A stretch of DNA of 57,031 bases from Clostridia bacterium (GCA_017415485.1 JAFQGP010000016.1:1-57031); one strand, 5' to 3'. Shown: positions 33,601-42,269, counted from the stretch's first letter. Numbers and translations are program-made. Notes: generated by a model not told the origin, from the letters alone.

Positions 33601-36600
33601 TTCTGAATATGCTGACGCTATTAATAATCCCAACATTTATATGTCAAAGTATTTGGAGTATTTAGTAGAAGCCGAATTAAAAACTCTCGATTCTGAGTTC
33701 GTCAGCCTCGAACATGATGCGGGAGCAAGAATAGTCTTCAACTATTACGTCAAAGCCACCTATTCCGGTAACGATACATATTTCGGCACGGAAAGTGAGT
33801 TTGTTCTTCTTACCGTCAAGCCTATACCGCTTACCGTAAAGGCTAAAGATCAGACGATTTTCACCAATGGTGCGATAGTTGCGGATGTAAACGCTATCGT
33901 TCTTGAAGGTGCGATTCTTGCCAACGACGAATCCAGACAAACGCTCGAAAGCGCATTGCCTGCTCTTGTTGATCTTGGAATTATTACCATTGAAGTCAAC
34001 GCAGATACCTCTGTTGCCGGAGAATACACAAATGCTATTGTTGTGAAATACAATACCGAGAGATTAACTGAATTATCCGGCGAAAATGCTATCAAGGCAT
34101 CAATGTACGATATTACAACTGTAAATGGCATCCTGACTGTCGTTGACGTATCGGATGTAAACAGCACGATCAAATCTTTGCAAGACAAGATCGACGATCT
34201 GGAGGATGCTATCGGCAATCTTGGCACAAGCAACGATATAGCAAATCAGATAAACGAACTTTCTGCAAAGATCACAGCAGCGCAGAACGCTATCAACGCA
34301 CTTGATGATACGTATGCTACCGACGCTGAGTTGGCATCGGTAAAATTAGATCTTGAAGGCAAGATTACAGCAGCGCAGACCGCACTGCAGGGAAAAATCG
34401 ATGACCTCTCTGCCAAAGTTACGGATCTTACAACCCAACTCAACACCGCAAACGGCAAGATCGACACCAACTCCTCTGATATCGCAACACTTGAGGCCGA
34501 TGTTGACGCGCTCAAATCTTGGCAGACTGCGGCGCAGGATGCAATTTCTACACTCCAAAATTTGACTGCCTCTCAAGGTGCAAGTATTGTCGACTTGCAG
34601 ACTGCGGTTGCGAGTTTGCAGACTGCTGTTGATGCTGCTACATCCAATATCACCGCTGCCATAGATAGAATTGCTACCCTCGAAGGCAAGGTCTCGGCTC
34701 TTGAAACAGCAAAGACGCAACTTGAAGCAGACATAGCTGCTTTGCAGACTGCGGTTGCGACAAAGGCAGACGCTCAGGCGCTTACCGCTGCGATCAACAG
34801 CTTGAATGCATCGATCACAGAAGCAAAGGCTTATGCTGAATCGCAGGATGCAGCATTGAAGACCCTTCTCGAAGCAGCTGACGCGACGATCAATTCCGCT
34901 ATTGATGAACTCAAAGAAAGAGTCACCAACCTCGAAGACGGTCTCACTGCCGCAAACGGCAAGATCGACACCAACTCCTCGAATATCGAAACACTTAAGG
35001 CCGATGTTGACGCGCTCAAATCTTGGAAGGCCGAGGCACAGGCGGCGATCGACTCGCTCGAGTCGCTTTCTGCTACCAAGGCAGAGCTTGAAGCCGCTGT
35101 TACAGAGCTCAAGGCTGCTTTGAAGACCGCCAACGACAATATTTCCGCGGCGATCAAGAGGATCGAAGACCTCGAAGGCAAGGTCGAGGATCTTGAAAAG
35201 GATGCGGAAGCGCTCGAAAAGGCAGTTTCGGAGCTTAAGGCTGCGATGACCTCGACCACCGAGGCTCTTGCCAAGGAGATCAAGGATCTGAACACGGCTC
35301 TTGAAGCGGCAAAGAAGACAGCCGCCGAAGGCGACGCGGAACTTAAGAAGGCTATCGAGACCGCAGAAACCGCGCTTAAAGCCGCTGTCGGCGAGCTTGA
35401 GGGCAGAGTTGCCGTCATCGAATCCGTTCTTTCCGCGGCAAATGCGAACATTAATACCAACACCACCGACATCGCGACCCTTAAGGCGAACATCAAGACC
35501 ATAGAAATGCTTCAGTCCGAGGCCGAAAAGACCATCAAGGCTCTCGGCACGCTGATCGGCACAAATGAGGAGAATATCGCCGAGCTTCAGACCTCTGTCA
35601 CCAAGCTCCAGGAATCCGTTTACGCCGCCGACACCAAGATCGCCGCGGCTGAGGCGCGGATCGCAGTCCTTGAAGGCAAGGTCGAGGAGCTTGAAGGCGT
35701 GAAGAACGAGCTTCAGGCATCTGTTGCAAATCTTCAGGCAGCTCTTGCAACCAAGGCTGACCGCGAGGCGGTCAACAACGCCGTTGCCGCCCTGCAGGCA
35801 TCCATCTCCGCTCTGCAGTCGGCACAGAACAACTATATTTTCGCCGATATGACGCTCAAAAACGAGCTCACCGCTGCAATAAATGCAGCAAAGGAACTGG
35901 CAATTTCGACAGCGAAGGACCTTGTAAGTCAGTCGGCTACCGAGCTCCGGGCTGCCATCGACAAAAAGGCAGATTCCGCTACCCTTGAAGCAAAGGCGGC
36001 CGAGCTCGCAGAAGCTATCGTCCTTGCGGAGACCGCCTCCAAGGCTTACGCGGACGCACAGGATGCTCTCCTCAAGGAAGCCCTTGACGCCGAGCTCCTT
36101 GCTGCAAACGAGCTTATCGCTTCGCTCGGAATCAGAATGACCGATGCGGAAGCGGCTATCGACGCTCTTGAAAGCGCAGTTGAAGTGCTGCAGAAAGTTA
36201 CCGCAGACGATGCGCAGGCACTCAAGGATGCCGTTGCGTCGCTTAGTCAGGCTCTCGCGGATGCAAAGGCATTGGCGGCGGAGTCCGACATCGCTATCGA
36301 AACCGCGCTTGGTCTTGTGATCTCCGAAGCACAGAAAGCACTTGAAGCAAAGATCTCCGACGTTCAGTCGGGGCTCAACAAGGCGATCAAGGATCTCAAG
36401 GCAGCCGATGCTTCGAACGCCGATGAGCTGAAGAAGGCGATCAAGTCCATCGAAGATGCAATGGCAGCAGCCGAGTCCGCAAGAGATGCGGCAGACAACG
36501 CACTCGAATCGAAGCTCACCGAGGCACAGACCGAGCTGACCCGCAAGATCGCGGAGGTCCAGGCTAACCTTGACACCGCAAAGACCGAGCTTGGCAAGGC

Positions 36601-36937
36601 TATCGAGTCGGGCGACACAGCCCTTGGCGAGAAGATCAAGGAGCTGAACGAAGCACTCGAAGCGGCAAAGGCGGCAACCGAGGCATCTGATGTCACTCTG
36701 AAGACCGAGCTCACGGCAAAGATCGATGAAGCTGACGCGGCAATTTACGCGCTGATCGAGAAGCTCCAGAAGGAACTTCAGGAATCAAACGTAGAACTGA
36801 ACACCGCCATAGAAGAGGGCGATGACGAGCTGAATACACAGTTTATCATTTCCACCTCAGTCGCAGGTGTCGGCGTTGCAGGCAACATCGGACTTCTTGC
36901 CTGGATCATTATCAGCAAGAAAAGAAGACTTTTCTAA
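30683..36937 (+). CDS. Giant surface protein: BspA-like LRR, InlB repeat, Ig-like and long coiled coil
   Basis: The 2084-residue exported protein has, in order: a signal peptide (to about 28), BspA/LRR_5 repeats (about 60-520), an InlB B-repeat (about 616-681, KSGLTFVGWYKE...LYAKW), an Ig-like domain (about 688-765, TYQWYKDT...NYYCVI), further beta-rich domains, a predicted coiled coil from about 1156 to 2050, and a C-terminal transmembrane segment with KKRRLF. The coiled coil contains three imperfect units of about 165 residues marked by ANGKIDTNSSxIxTLxADVDAL. Codon and base use shift from A/T-rich (LRR part) to G/C-rich (coiled coil). It is probably an adhesin on a long stalk. The monocistronic gene has a LytTR-like activator site. 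Confidence 0.88.
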   Translation: MKKRILSVMLTVVMLCCLVAVFGINTNAADIAIGSEGNISWVLAADGTLTISGTGAMPDYSSSSTRPSWDQYKDQITSVIVEGSVSSVGTYSFYSYKNISKVDIGGSVKSIGSSAFSSCSAIDSLTLSEGVETIGYDAFYNCENIKKLTVPASATDISDDAFSSCKIEEVIFAPGTQVITCKSSGASSAGPFASSALKKITLPSTVETIERRAFYDSTNLNEVVIPNSVTYIGFEAFATYYPQGVDQLFFEDGGNEPLEIDERAFRNCTISSLVLPERVKTIGAYAFSGNKLTSVHIPENVESISTSSFNGDLKTITVDENNGAYKAIDGILYTKDGKTLVMCPRGRSGKVNIPEGVVTIGDSSFYGCEKITAVALSEGLTTIEGYAFSKTYLTSIHLPSTVTDFDYKAFYNSSNDGGYDKLSSITVAPGNSVYKSVDGILYSADGKTLYMCPRAKTGDIAVIDGVEDVADNAFESCTLVTSIVFPDTLQTLGKNAISGNSVRKLNLSSIVIPANTVLEGASFGSVGIYTGSSYTNITQLTVTSGASSITLTGEDIKKVADKNVASVPTVPELMANATNPFTISEQVDGDKVSYTVSAGQVTLDNESIDAIANNSKVIFDDGSNDLTGLVVATGSMIDKPADPTKSGLTFVGWYKESTCINEWNFDTDTVTEDITLYAKWTFSVSNIDVTGSLVKPYDGEQIKLTAENKTNATYQWYKDTVAITGETSRTLTLDGKIADNGNYYCVITLDGVTAQTNEVTVNISKAKVEFFVEEMSLPLSMVNGNYEALTLINLLQTSGLFYDQVEQFGVTVKYNQISGGKDSELSSFLQNASNVLTVKLGDEQVNGDVTTYPIILNCDPNNSEYIALQTHYDVTFSSNGKFVIKPDAVIEWCDSVVQNEGIFVEYTGSAITPSTDLFTATDGKTSANVLTGGTKGYEFYYMITVEDILTSQRNDYYESLLQTFLTSYTVGDYSEYADAINNPNIYMSKYLEYLVEAELKTLDSEFVSLEHDAGARIVFNYYVKATYSGNDTYFGTESEFVLLTVKPIPLTVKAKDQTIFTNGAIVADVNAIVLEGAILANDESRQTLESALPALVDLGIITIEVNADTSVAGEYTNAIVVKYNTERLTELSGENAIKASMYDITTVNGILTVVDVSDVNSTIKSLQDKIDDLEDAIGNLGTSNDIANQINELSAKITAAQNAINALDDTYATDAELASVKLDLEGKITAAQTALQGKIDDLSAKVTDLTTQLNTANGKIDTNSSDIATLEADVDALKSWQTAAQDAISTLQNLTASQGASIVDLQTAVASLQTAVDAATSNITAAIDRIATLEGKVSALETAKTQLEADIAALQTAVATKADAQALTAAINSLNASITEAKAYAESQDAALKTLLEAADATINSAIDELKERVTNLEDGLTAANGKIDTNSSNIETLKADVDALKSWKAEAQAAIDSLESLSATKAELEAAVTELKAALKTANDNISAAIKRIEDLEGKVEDLEKDAEALEKAVSELKAAMTSTTEALAKEIKDLNTALEAAKKTAAEGDAELKKAIETAETALKAAVGELEGRVAVIESVLSAANANINTNTTDIATLKANIKTIEMLQSEAEKTIKALGTLIGTNEENIAELQTSVTKLQESVYAADTKIAAAEARIAVLEGKVEELEGVKNELQASVANLQAALATKADREAVNNAVAALQASISALQSAQNNYIFADMTLKNELTAAINAAKELAISTAKDLVSQSATELRAAIDKKADSATLEAKAAELAEAIVLAETASKAYADAQDALLKEALDAELLAANELIASLGIRMTDAEAAIDALESAVEVLQKVTADDAQALKDAVASLSQALADAKALAAESDIAIETALGLVISEAQKALEAKISDVQSGLNKAIKDLKAADASNADELKKAIKSIEDAMAAAESARDAADNALESKLTEAQTELTRKIAEVQANLDTAKTELGKAIESGDTALGEKIKELNEALEAAKAATEASDVTLKTELTAKIDEADAAIYALIEKLQKELQESNVELNTAIEEGDDELNTQFIISTSVAGVGVAGNIGLLAWIIISKKRRLF

Positions 36938-36953
36938 GATAATTACATAACAA

Positions 36954-36988
36954 AAAACGCTATGGGGGATCTTCCTCATAGCGTTTTT
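36954..36988. terminator. Bidirectional terminator
   Basis: AAAAACGCTATG (36954-36965) pairs with CATAGCGTTTTT (36977-36988), with further pairing inside. It ends the LRR gene and the convergent flavin reductase gene. Confidence 0.85.
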
Positions 36989-36993
36989 CTGTC

Positions 36994-37578
36994 TCACTTC
37001 TTTTTGGTGTGCTTTTTCTTTTTTCTGACCGAATAGCCGAAGGAGCCGATGGTTTTGCCGAGCTCGAAATACTCGCCGTGGGCGAAGGCGGAGAGGTTGG
37101 CACGGCCGAGGTGCAGACTTCCCTTCTCGTCTATCAGCGACTCGTCCACTCCCGTGGCGACGATGTCGGCGATGAACATATCGTGCGAGCCCTGCGGGAT
37201 GATCTCGCGGAGCTTGCATTCGAGAGTCAACGGAGATTCCGCGATCGCGGGCGCGGAGATCTTGAAGCACTTTTCGGGCGTCAGCTTGCACTTTTCGAAC
37301 TTATCGACCTTTCTTCCCGTCAGCACACCGCAGGTATCGGCGGCGCGGACGAGGTTCACGGGCACCAGATTGACGCAGAATTCGCCCGTTTCCTTGATGA
37401 TCTCATAAGAATGGCGCGAGGGTCGCACCGAGATATAAAGCGCGGGCGGATGTGTCGAGATGATGCCGCACCAAGCGATAGTGATCGCGTTCGGCTTTTC
37501 GCCCTCACGGGCGGAGGTGACTATGACAGCAGGCAGAGGCGCGAGGAGAGCGCCGCCTTTCCATTCTTGTTTGGACAT
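36994..37578 (-). CDS. Flavin reductase-like protein
   Basis: The 194-residue cytoplasmic FMN-binding protein belongs to the flavin reductase-like (DIM6/NTAB) family, with NAITIAWCGIISTHPPALYISVRPSRHSYEII and GEFCVNLV. Such proteins act as flavin reductases or flavoredoxins in anaerobes. The start at 37578 has AAGGAG seven bases upstream; the frame upstream of it runs into the repeat region and is not supported. A lysine-rich tail (KKKKHTKKK) is unusual. Confidence 0.88.
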   Translation of the reverse strand: MSKQEWKGGALLAPLPAVIVTSAREGEKPNAITIAWCGIISTHPPALYISVRPSRHSYEIIKETGEFCVNLVPVNLVRAADTCGVLTGRKVDKFEKCKLTPEKCFKISAPAIAESPLTLECKLREIIPQGSHDMFIADIVATGVDESLIDEKGSLHLGRANLSAFAHGEYFELGKTIGSFGYSVRKKKKHTKKK

Positions 37579-37595
37579 TTTTTGCTCCTTACTAT

Positions 37596-37907
37596 CTCGC
37601 TTCGCGAGAGTGAATGTTGCGCTTCGCGCAAGATAAGATCGGGCTTCGCCCGAGTTAATGTTCGCCGATGGCGAAGGTAAGGTGAATTTCCGCGAAAGCG
37701 GAAATTTCCAATTAAAATAAAACAATAGACAACAGTAGCGGAAAGCTTTTGAAAATTCTTAAGAAACTTTTCTCGAAAAGTTTCTTAAGTCGCGCTCCGC
37801 AGAGCGCGAAACCTCTTCTTGTGCTTCGGGATGGCGGCGCCCCGCCGACATTCCGGAAGGAGTAAAATCTCCCCTTGGGGAGATTTTTGCTCCTTCACCT
37901 CAAAAAA
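37596..37907. repeat. Palindrome array and composite repeat
   Basis: Palindromes TCTCGC/GCGAGA, TGCGC/GCGCA, CGGGC/GCCCG and TCGCC/GGCGA are joined by linkers like GATAAGAT and GTTAATGT (37596-37675). The composite shared with 21930-22240 follows: AATTTCCGC/GCGGAAATT hairpin, a TAAGAAACTTTTC hairpin, CGCGCTCCGCAG, GGCGGCGCCCCGCC and the CTCCCC/GGGGAG hairpin before CTCCTTCACC. The gap has no gene. Confidence 0.78.
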
Positions 37908-38645
37908 TCAAATAAAAACCACAGCTCCGTCGTCAAGTGAGTGCTTTTCCACTCCCATCACGTGCTCAATTGCGCCCGATTTGATGCATTCTTCGCGCGT
38001 TCCCGCAAAAACGACTTTTCCGCCGTCTATGAGCAGAATATCGTCCGCGTACTTCACCGCGGCGGTGAGGTCGTGCATTACTGCGGCGACGGTTTTTCCT
38101 TCGCTTTGCGCCTGTTTGAGGGTGGAGAGGAACTCCCTTGCGTTGGGGGCGTCCATATACGTTGTCGGCTCGTCGAGCAGAAGGATGTCGGCGTCCTGCG
38201 CGAGGGTCATCGCGAGGTATGCCATTTGCCGCTCGCCGCCCGAGATTTCGGTCAGGACTTTGTCCTTCAGGTGCGAAATTCCGCATTTTTCGATCGACTT
38301 TTCAACGATCTCGTTGTCCGAATCGGTGAGCTTGAAGGAAATGTACGGCTCTCTGCCGAATGCGACGGTCTCGCGCACCGAAAACTGCGTCAGCGGCAGG
38401 TTTTGGGGCAGGCAGGAGATGATCTTTGCGCGCTCGCGCGGCGGGATCTCCGAAATTTCGCGCTCGCCGAGCAGAATTTTGCCCGAATATCGCTTTTGCG
38501 AGGCGAGGCAGGAGAGCAGACTCGATTTTCCCGAGCCGTTTTTGCCGAGGATGGCGGTGAATTTTCCGCGCTCGAGATTGAAGGAGAGGTCGAAAAGCAC
38601 CTGTTTTTTGCCGTAAAAGGCGGAAAGATTTTCGATCTTAAGCAT
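37908..38645 (-). CDS. ABC transporter ATPase, iron-siderophore/cobalamin type
   Basis: The 245-residue ATPase has Walker A GKNGSGKSS, signature SGGERQMAYLAM, and Walker B ILLLDEPTTYMD. This is the FecE/BtuD class that powers FecCD-type permeases. It overlaps the permease gene by 8 bp and is last in the binding protein - permease - ATPase operon. The substrate (ferric siderophore, heme or cobamide) cannot be told from sequence. Confidence 0.94.
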   Translation of the reverse strand: MLKIENLSAFYGKKQVLFDLSFNLERGKFTAILGKNGSGKSSLLSCLASQKRYSGKILLGEREISEIPPRERAKIISCLPQNLPLTQFSVRETVAFGREPYISFKLTDSDNEIVEKSIEKCGISHLKDKVLTEISGGERQMAYLAMTLAQDADILLLDEPTTYMDAPNAREFLSTLKQAQSEGKTVAAVMHDLTAAVKYADDILLIDGGKVVFAGTREECIKSGAIEHVMGVEKHSLDDGAVVFI

Positions 38646-39627
38646 CGCGGTGTCCTCCTTTGAGCAAGATCCCGAGGAAGAAGGGCGCGCCGAGAAGTGC
38701 CATCAGCACTCCCACGGGCATTTCGCCGGGTGCGAAGATGACTCGCCCGCAGAGGTCCGCGGCGAGGACGAGGTCTGCGCCGACGAGCGCGGTACATGGG
38801 ATCAGTTTTCTTGCATCCGCGCCGACGAGTGCGCGCGCAATGTGGGGCGACATCAGCCCGACGAAACCGAGAAGACCGACCGCCGAAACCGCCGCGCCCG
38901 CCGCCGCAGAGGCGAGGAGCATACAGATCACGCGCAACGCTTTGACTCTTACGCCGAGCGAGGACGCTATCGGCGCGCCGAGGGCGAGGAGATTTATCCT
39001 TCTTGCCGCAAAAGTGGCGGCTATGAGTGACAAAATTATCAGAATTGCGGGCAAAACGAGCCCCTTTGCCTCAACTCCCGCAAGCGAGCCGACCGAAAAG
39101 GCGTTGTAGTTCACGAGCACGTCGGCATCAAGCAGCGAAAGCAGCGAAATTCCCGCCGAAAGTATCGCGGAAAAGGCGATTCCGCTGAGGACGACGGTGT
39201 TTTTCGTCATTCCCATCCGTCCCGCGATGGCAATTATGGCAAGCGTCGCCAAAAACGCGCCGCCGAAAGCCGCTATCGGTATGAGTCCGATCGGGAAAAA
39301 CGGCAAAGAAAGAGCGAGGATCACGGCAAATCCCGCGCCGGAATTGACTCCGATAAGCCCCGGGCTTGCCATTTTGTTGTCGGTCACGCTCTGGAGAAGC
39401 ACTCCCGAAAGCCCGAGTCCCGCGCCCGCGAGTATGCCCGCGCAGGTTCGCGGCAGGCGCAGAGTGTAGATGATCGCGCTTTGCGCGGCGAATCCCTCGC
39501 GCCTCAAAAGTGCCGAGAGGAAGCTTTTTCCGTCTATAAAAACGCTTCCGAAGCGCATTGAAAGCAGGATGAGAGCGATCAGCGCCGCGCCGAGCGAGAG
39601 AAATAACAAAGGTCTTTTAGTTTTCAC
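38638..39627 (-). CDS. FecCD-family ABC permease
   Basis: The 329-residue protein has about nine to ten transmembrane segments and family signatures LRLPRTCAGILAGAGLGLSGVLLQ and GLLGFVGLMSPHIARALVG. It is the membrane channel of the importer encoded with its neighbours and overlaps the binding-protein gene by 11 bp. Confidence 0.95.
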   Translation of the reverse strand: MKTKRPLLFLSLGAALIALILLSMRFGSVFIDGKSFLSALLRREGFAAQSAIIYTLRLPRTCAGILAGAGLGLSGVLLQSVTDNKMASPGLIGVNSGAGFAVILALSLPFFPIGLIPIAAFGGAFLATLAIIAIAGRMGMTKNTVVLSGIAFSAILSAGISLLSLLDADVLVNYNAFSVGSLAGVEAKGLVLPAILIILSLIAATFAARRINLLALGAPIASSLGVRVKALRVICMLLASAAAGAAVSAVGLLGFVGLMSPHIARALVGADARKLIPCTALVGADLVLAADLCGRVIFAPGEMPVGVLMALLGAPFFLGILLKGGHRDA

Positions 39628-40555
39628 TGTAAAGATACTCCGCTAAAAATTTGTAAGCCTCGCCCCATCGGGAATTCGGCTTGAATTGGAAAAGATTTTT
39701 GTCGAGATAGACGTATCTGCCCTCGCGTACCGCCGAAAGCGTCTGCCAAGCCTCGCCCGCGAGCACGGAATCCATATACGCGCGCGATTTTTGCTCGTTG
39801 CCCATCGTCGAGAAGAAGATCACCTCGGGATCGGCGGCGAGGATCGCCTCGAGCGCAAGCCCATCCGAAAGCTCGGGTGCCGCATCGGCGATGTTGACCG
39901 CGCCGAGTTCCTCGAGCATCTTGCAGACGAAGTTTTCCGCCGCGACTTTAGCCTTTGTCGCGCCGTAGCTGGAGCCGCAACGGACGAAAAGTATGCGCGG
40001 TGCGGCACTTTTGTCGACGTCGGCAAGGATTTTATCAATCTCCGCGCCGACAGCGGCGACGTTTTGCTCAAAAAGATCGGCTCTGCCCGTGATGGCGCAA
40101 AGATGGGTCATGGCTCTTTCGTAATCAGCGAAGCAATCGACCCTGAAGAGCGCGCAGGGGATGCCGACGGTGTCGAGATACGCCGCAAGCTCTGCCTGCG
40201 CGGCGATATCCGCGGACGCAATGACGAGATCGGGCTCTGCGGCAAGAAGCGCCTCGCGGTCGACGGTCTTACCCGCGCCCGAATCAACGAGCGGAGTGCC
40301 CTCGGGCGCAAATCCGCGCTCGATGCTCTCACCGACGGTGATCTTCACCTCCCCGCCCGCCAAAGTCCACATTTCGGCATAGGACGAGAAAAGCACCGCG
40401 ACATTTTGAGGTTGGTTCTTGAGATTTACGCCTCGCCCGCTATCATCGGTGAAGCTGTAAAAGCCCTCCGCCACGCCCTCACCCACGTTTTCCGCGCATC
40501 CGAAAAGCGCGAGAATCATCAGCGCGCAAAGCAAAAGTGATATATATTTTTTCAT
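39617..40555 (-). CDS. ABC transporter substrate-binding lipoprotein
   Basis: The 312-residue type III periplasmic-binding-fold protein (FhuD/BtuF class) has a lipoprotein signal ending in ALFGC (Cys20). It contains PQNVAVLFSSYAEMWTLAG and EALLAAEPDLVIASADI, the usual features of the family. The start is taken at ATG 40555; an in-frame TTG at 40567 is possible and neither has a strong SD. It captures the substrate for the FecCD permease. Direct repeats about 125 bp upstream may be regulatory. Confidence 0.9.
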   Translation of the reverse strand: MKKYISLLLCALMILALFGCAENVGEGVAEGFYSFTDDSGRGVNLKNQPQNVAVLFSSYAEMWTLAGGEVKITVGESIERGFAPEGTPLVDSGAGKTVDREALLAAEPDLVIASADIAAQAELAAYLDTVGIPCALFRVDCFADYERAMTHLCAITGRADLFEQNVAAVGAEIDKILADVDKSAAPRILFVRCGSSYGATKAKVAAENFVCKMLEELGAVNIADAAPELSDGLALEAILAADPEVIFFSTMGNEQKSRAYMDSVLAGEAWQTLSAVREGRYVYLDKNLFQFKPNSRWGEAYKFLAEYLYSEN

Positions 40556-40680
40556 TGAAAACACCAACTTTCTATCATATAATTATATCATTATATATGG
40601 TGTTTGTCAAGATTGCAATGGTTCGGATTCCTCTTCCGGATTGATATAATAATGTTATTTTTTGCATCGAGAAATTAACT

Positions 40681-40770
40681 ATGCATATTTTAGGATATTG
40701 AAAAATACGATTTATGCATATTTTCGGATATTCAAAAATCGAAATAATGCATATTTTCGGGATATTGTTT
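40681..40770. repeat. Three 33-bp direct repeats upstream of the ABC operon
   Basis: Units start at 40681, 40714 and 40747, each beginning ATGCATATTTT followed by C/A-GG and ATATT. About 20 bp of each unit is conserved. Position and regular spacing suggest binding sites of a regulator of the importer. The rest of the gap 40556-40845 contains A/T-rich sequence and the aldolase terminator. Confidence 0.7.
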
Positions 40771-40800
40771 TTACAAGAGTCACTAAAATACAAAAAATGA

Positions 40801-40827
40801 AGCTTTTCGCCAACGGCGAAAAGCTTC
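40801..40827 (-). terminator. Aldolase gene terminator
   Basis: AAGCTTTTCGCC (40801-40812) pairs with GGCGAAAAGCTT (40816-40827). On the minus strand a CATTTTTT run follows. Confidence 0.87.
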
Positions 40828-40845
40828 AGAATTATTTACCTCAAT

Positions 40846-41676
40846 TTACGCCCTTCCGTTCGAGCCGAAGAGGAGCATTTTCTTCATTGTTGCCGCCTTG
40901 ACCGCCTCGCTCATTGCGCCCATGACGTCGGTCATGCCCTTGCCCTCGGCATAAGCATCGTGCGCCGCCTTGACGCAGGCGATGTTGATGTCGGTGAAGA
41001 TGTTGATCTTCGAGATTCCCGCGGCGATCGCGCGGCGGAAGTCATCGTCGCTGAGACCCGAGCCGCCGTGGAGCACGAGGGGCGCCTCGATCATCGACGC
41101 GATCTTCTCGATGCGCTCGAAATCGAGCTGGGGCTTGAATTTATACGCACCGTGCGAGGTGCCGACGGCGATCGCGAGCGCATCGCAGCCCGTGAACTCG
41201 GCAAATCTCTTTGCCTCGTCGGGATCGGTGTAGGCATCGGAAGGCACGCTGACCTCCTCGGTTCCGACGTGACCGATCTCCGCCTCGACGGTGATGCCCT
41301 TCGAGTGCGAATAATCGCAGATCGCCTTGACCGCGCCGAGGTTTTCCTCGAATCCGAGGGTGGAGCAGTCGTACATTACCGAAGAAAATCCGAGCGCGAT
41401 CGCCTTTTTGACGTTTTCCTCGGTCAGTCCGTGGTCAAAATGGAGCACTACGGGCACGCTCGCGCGCTTTGCCATCGGCAGAAGCATATTTGCGAGGTCG
41501 TCGAGCCCCGAATAGCAGAGCAGGCACTCCGCGCTGCCGATGATGACGGGAGAGCGAAGCTCCTCAGCCGCTGCCAGCACGCCGACAGCCATCTCAAGAT
41601 TGACGGTGTTGAAAAGTCCCACCGCGTATTTGTTCTTTTTTGCGTCCCTTAAAACTTCGTTGAGTGTAACTAACAT
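40846..41676 (-). CDS. Class II fructose/tagatose-bisphosphate aldolase
   Basis: The 276-residue zinc aldolase cleaves ketose-1,6-bisphosphates to DHAP and glyceraldehyde-3-phosphate. It shows YAVGLFNTVNLEM, metal-binding VLHFDHG, and VLHGGSGLSDDDFRRAIAAGISKINIFTD. The start at 41676 has AAAGGA upstream; nine extra codons to 41703 are not favoured. Proximity to the DeoR regulator and sugar operon suggests a catabolic role (GatY/KbaY/IolJ-like) rather than glycolysis, but this is inference. Confidence 0.92.
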   Translation of the reverse strand: MLVTLNEVLRDAKKNKYAVGLFNTVNLEMAVGVLAAAEELRSPVIIGSAECLLCYSGLDDLANMLLPMAKRASVPVVLHFDHGLTEENVKKAIALGFSSVMYDCSTLGFEENLGAVKAICDYSHSKGITVEAEIGHVGTEEVSVPSDAYTDPDEAKRFAEFTGCDALAIAVGTSHGAYKFKPQLDFERIEKIASMIEAPLVLHGGSGLSDDDFRRAIAAGISKINIFTDINIACVKAAHDAYAEGKGMTDVMGAMSEAVKAATMKKMLLFGSNGRA

Positions 41677-41844
41677 GATTATTATCCTTTCTTTTTTTGC
41701 CAAAATTACAATTTAACGATACTGCACCCCGTAGCGCCAAAGCACGCGGCATAACAGTCGTAAAAAGAGCATCTTGCAGACGACATCATAATGCCTCCGC
41801 CGCTATCATTTAGATATAATAGCAAGTGCGAACAAAGCGTTCTG

Positions 41845-42192
41845 GGTGTCCCCTCATCACCCGCTACGTCAGAACCCCAAAAACGCGCAAGCGCGTTTCC
41901 GGGAACCCGACGGCGGGAGCTTCTCCCAGGAGAAGCCTGGGGGGACTGATAGTCTCTTGTTTTTACTTTCTAAACTTCGAATAATTTATAATGAAATGAA
42001 ATTTGCCAAAGCAAATTTCTACCTTTGCATTCCGCTTCAGCGGAATATTTAGCTCGTGCGAAGCGCGTATTTAGCTTTTGCATAGCAAAAATTTAGCATT
42101 TCTCTAAAAGAGAAATATTTAGCTTCAGGCGTTAGCCTCCCAAGGCTTCTCCTGGGAGAAGCTCCCGCCGCAGCGGGTGATGAGGGGACACC
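41845..42192. repeat. 348-bp element with interrupted inverted termini and internal palindrome array
   Basis: The outer arms GGTGTCCCCTCATCACCCGC (41845-41864; one more T) and 42172-42192 are a 21-bp perfect inverted repeat. The inner arms 41911-41937 and 42144-42170 are a 27-bp perfect inverted repeat. They are adjacent on the right but separated by 45 bp on the left. Inside (41995-42130) lie four to five palindromes with ATTTAGC linkers. There is no gene in the gap 41677-42269. Confidence 0.8.
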
Positions 42193-42269
42193 GTCTGTAC
42201 TGCATTTTATCAAGAGAGCCAATGCTTTTTTGAGAGCATTTCACCTTTGCGTAAGGTAATAGTGATTTT

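Noticed and set aside
34831..35502. Minus-strand Ser/Ala-rich frame inside the coiled-coil region.
   Set aside because: Low-complexity mirror of the Ala/Glu-rich heptads of the LRR surface protein.
40681..40770. Three regular repeats as a short CRISPR array.
   Set aside because: Units abut each other with a conserved core and only about 13 variable bases; there are no spacers of normal length and no cas genes.
40575..40793. Small minus-strand frame with repeated PKICI.
   Set aside because: It is the translation of the 33-bp repeats, with no ribosome binding site or domain.
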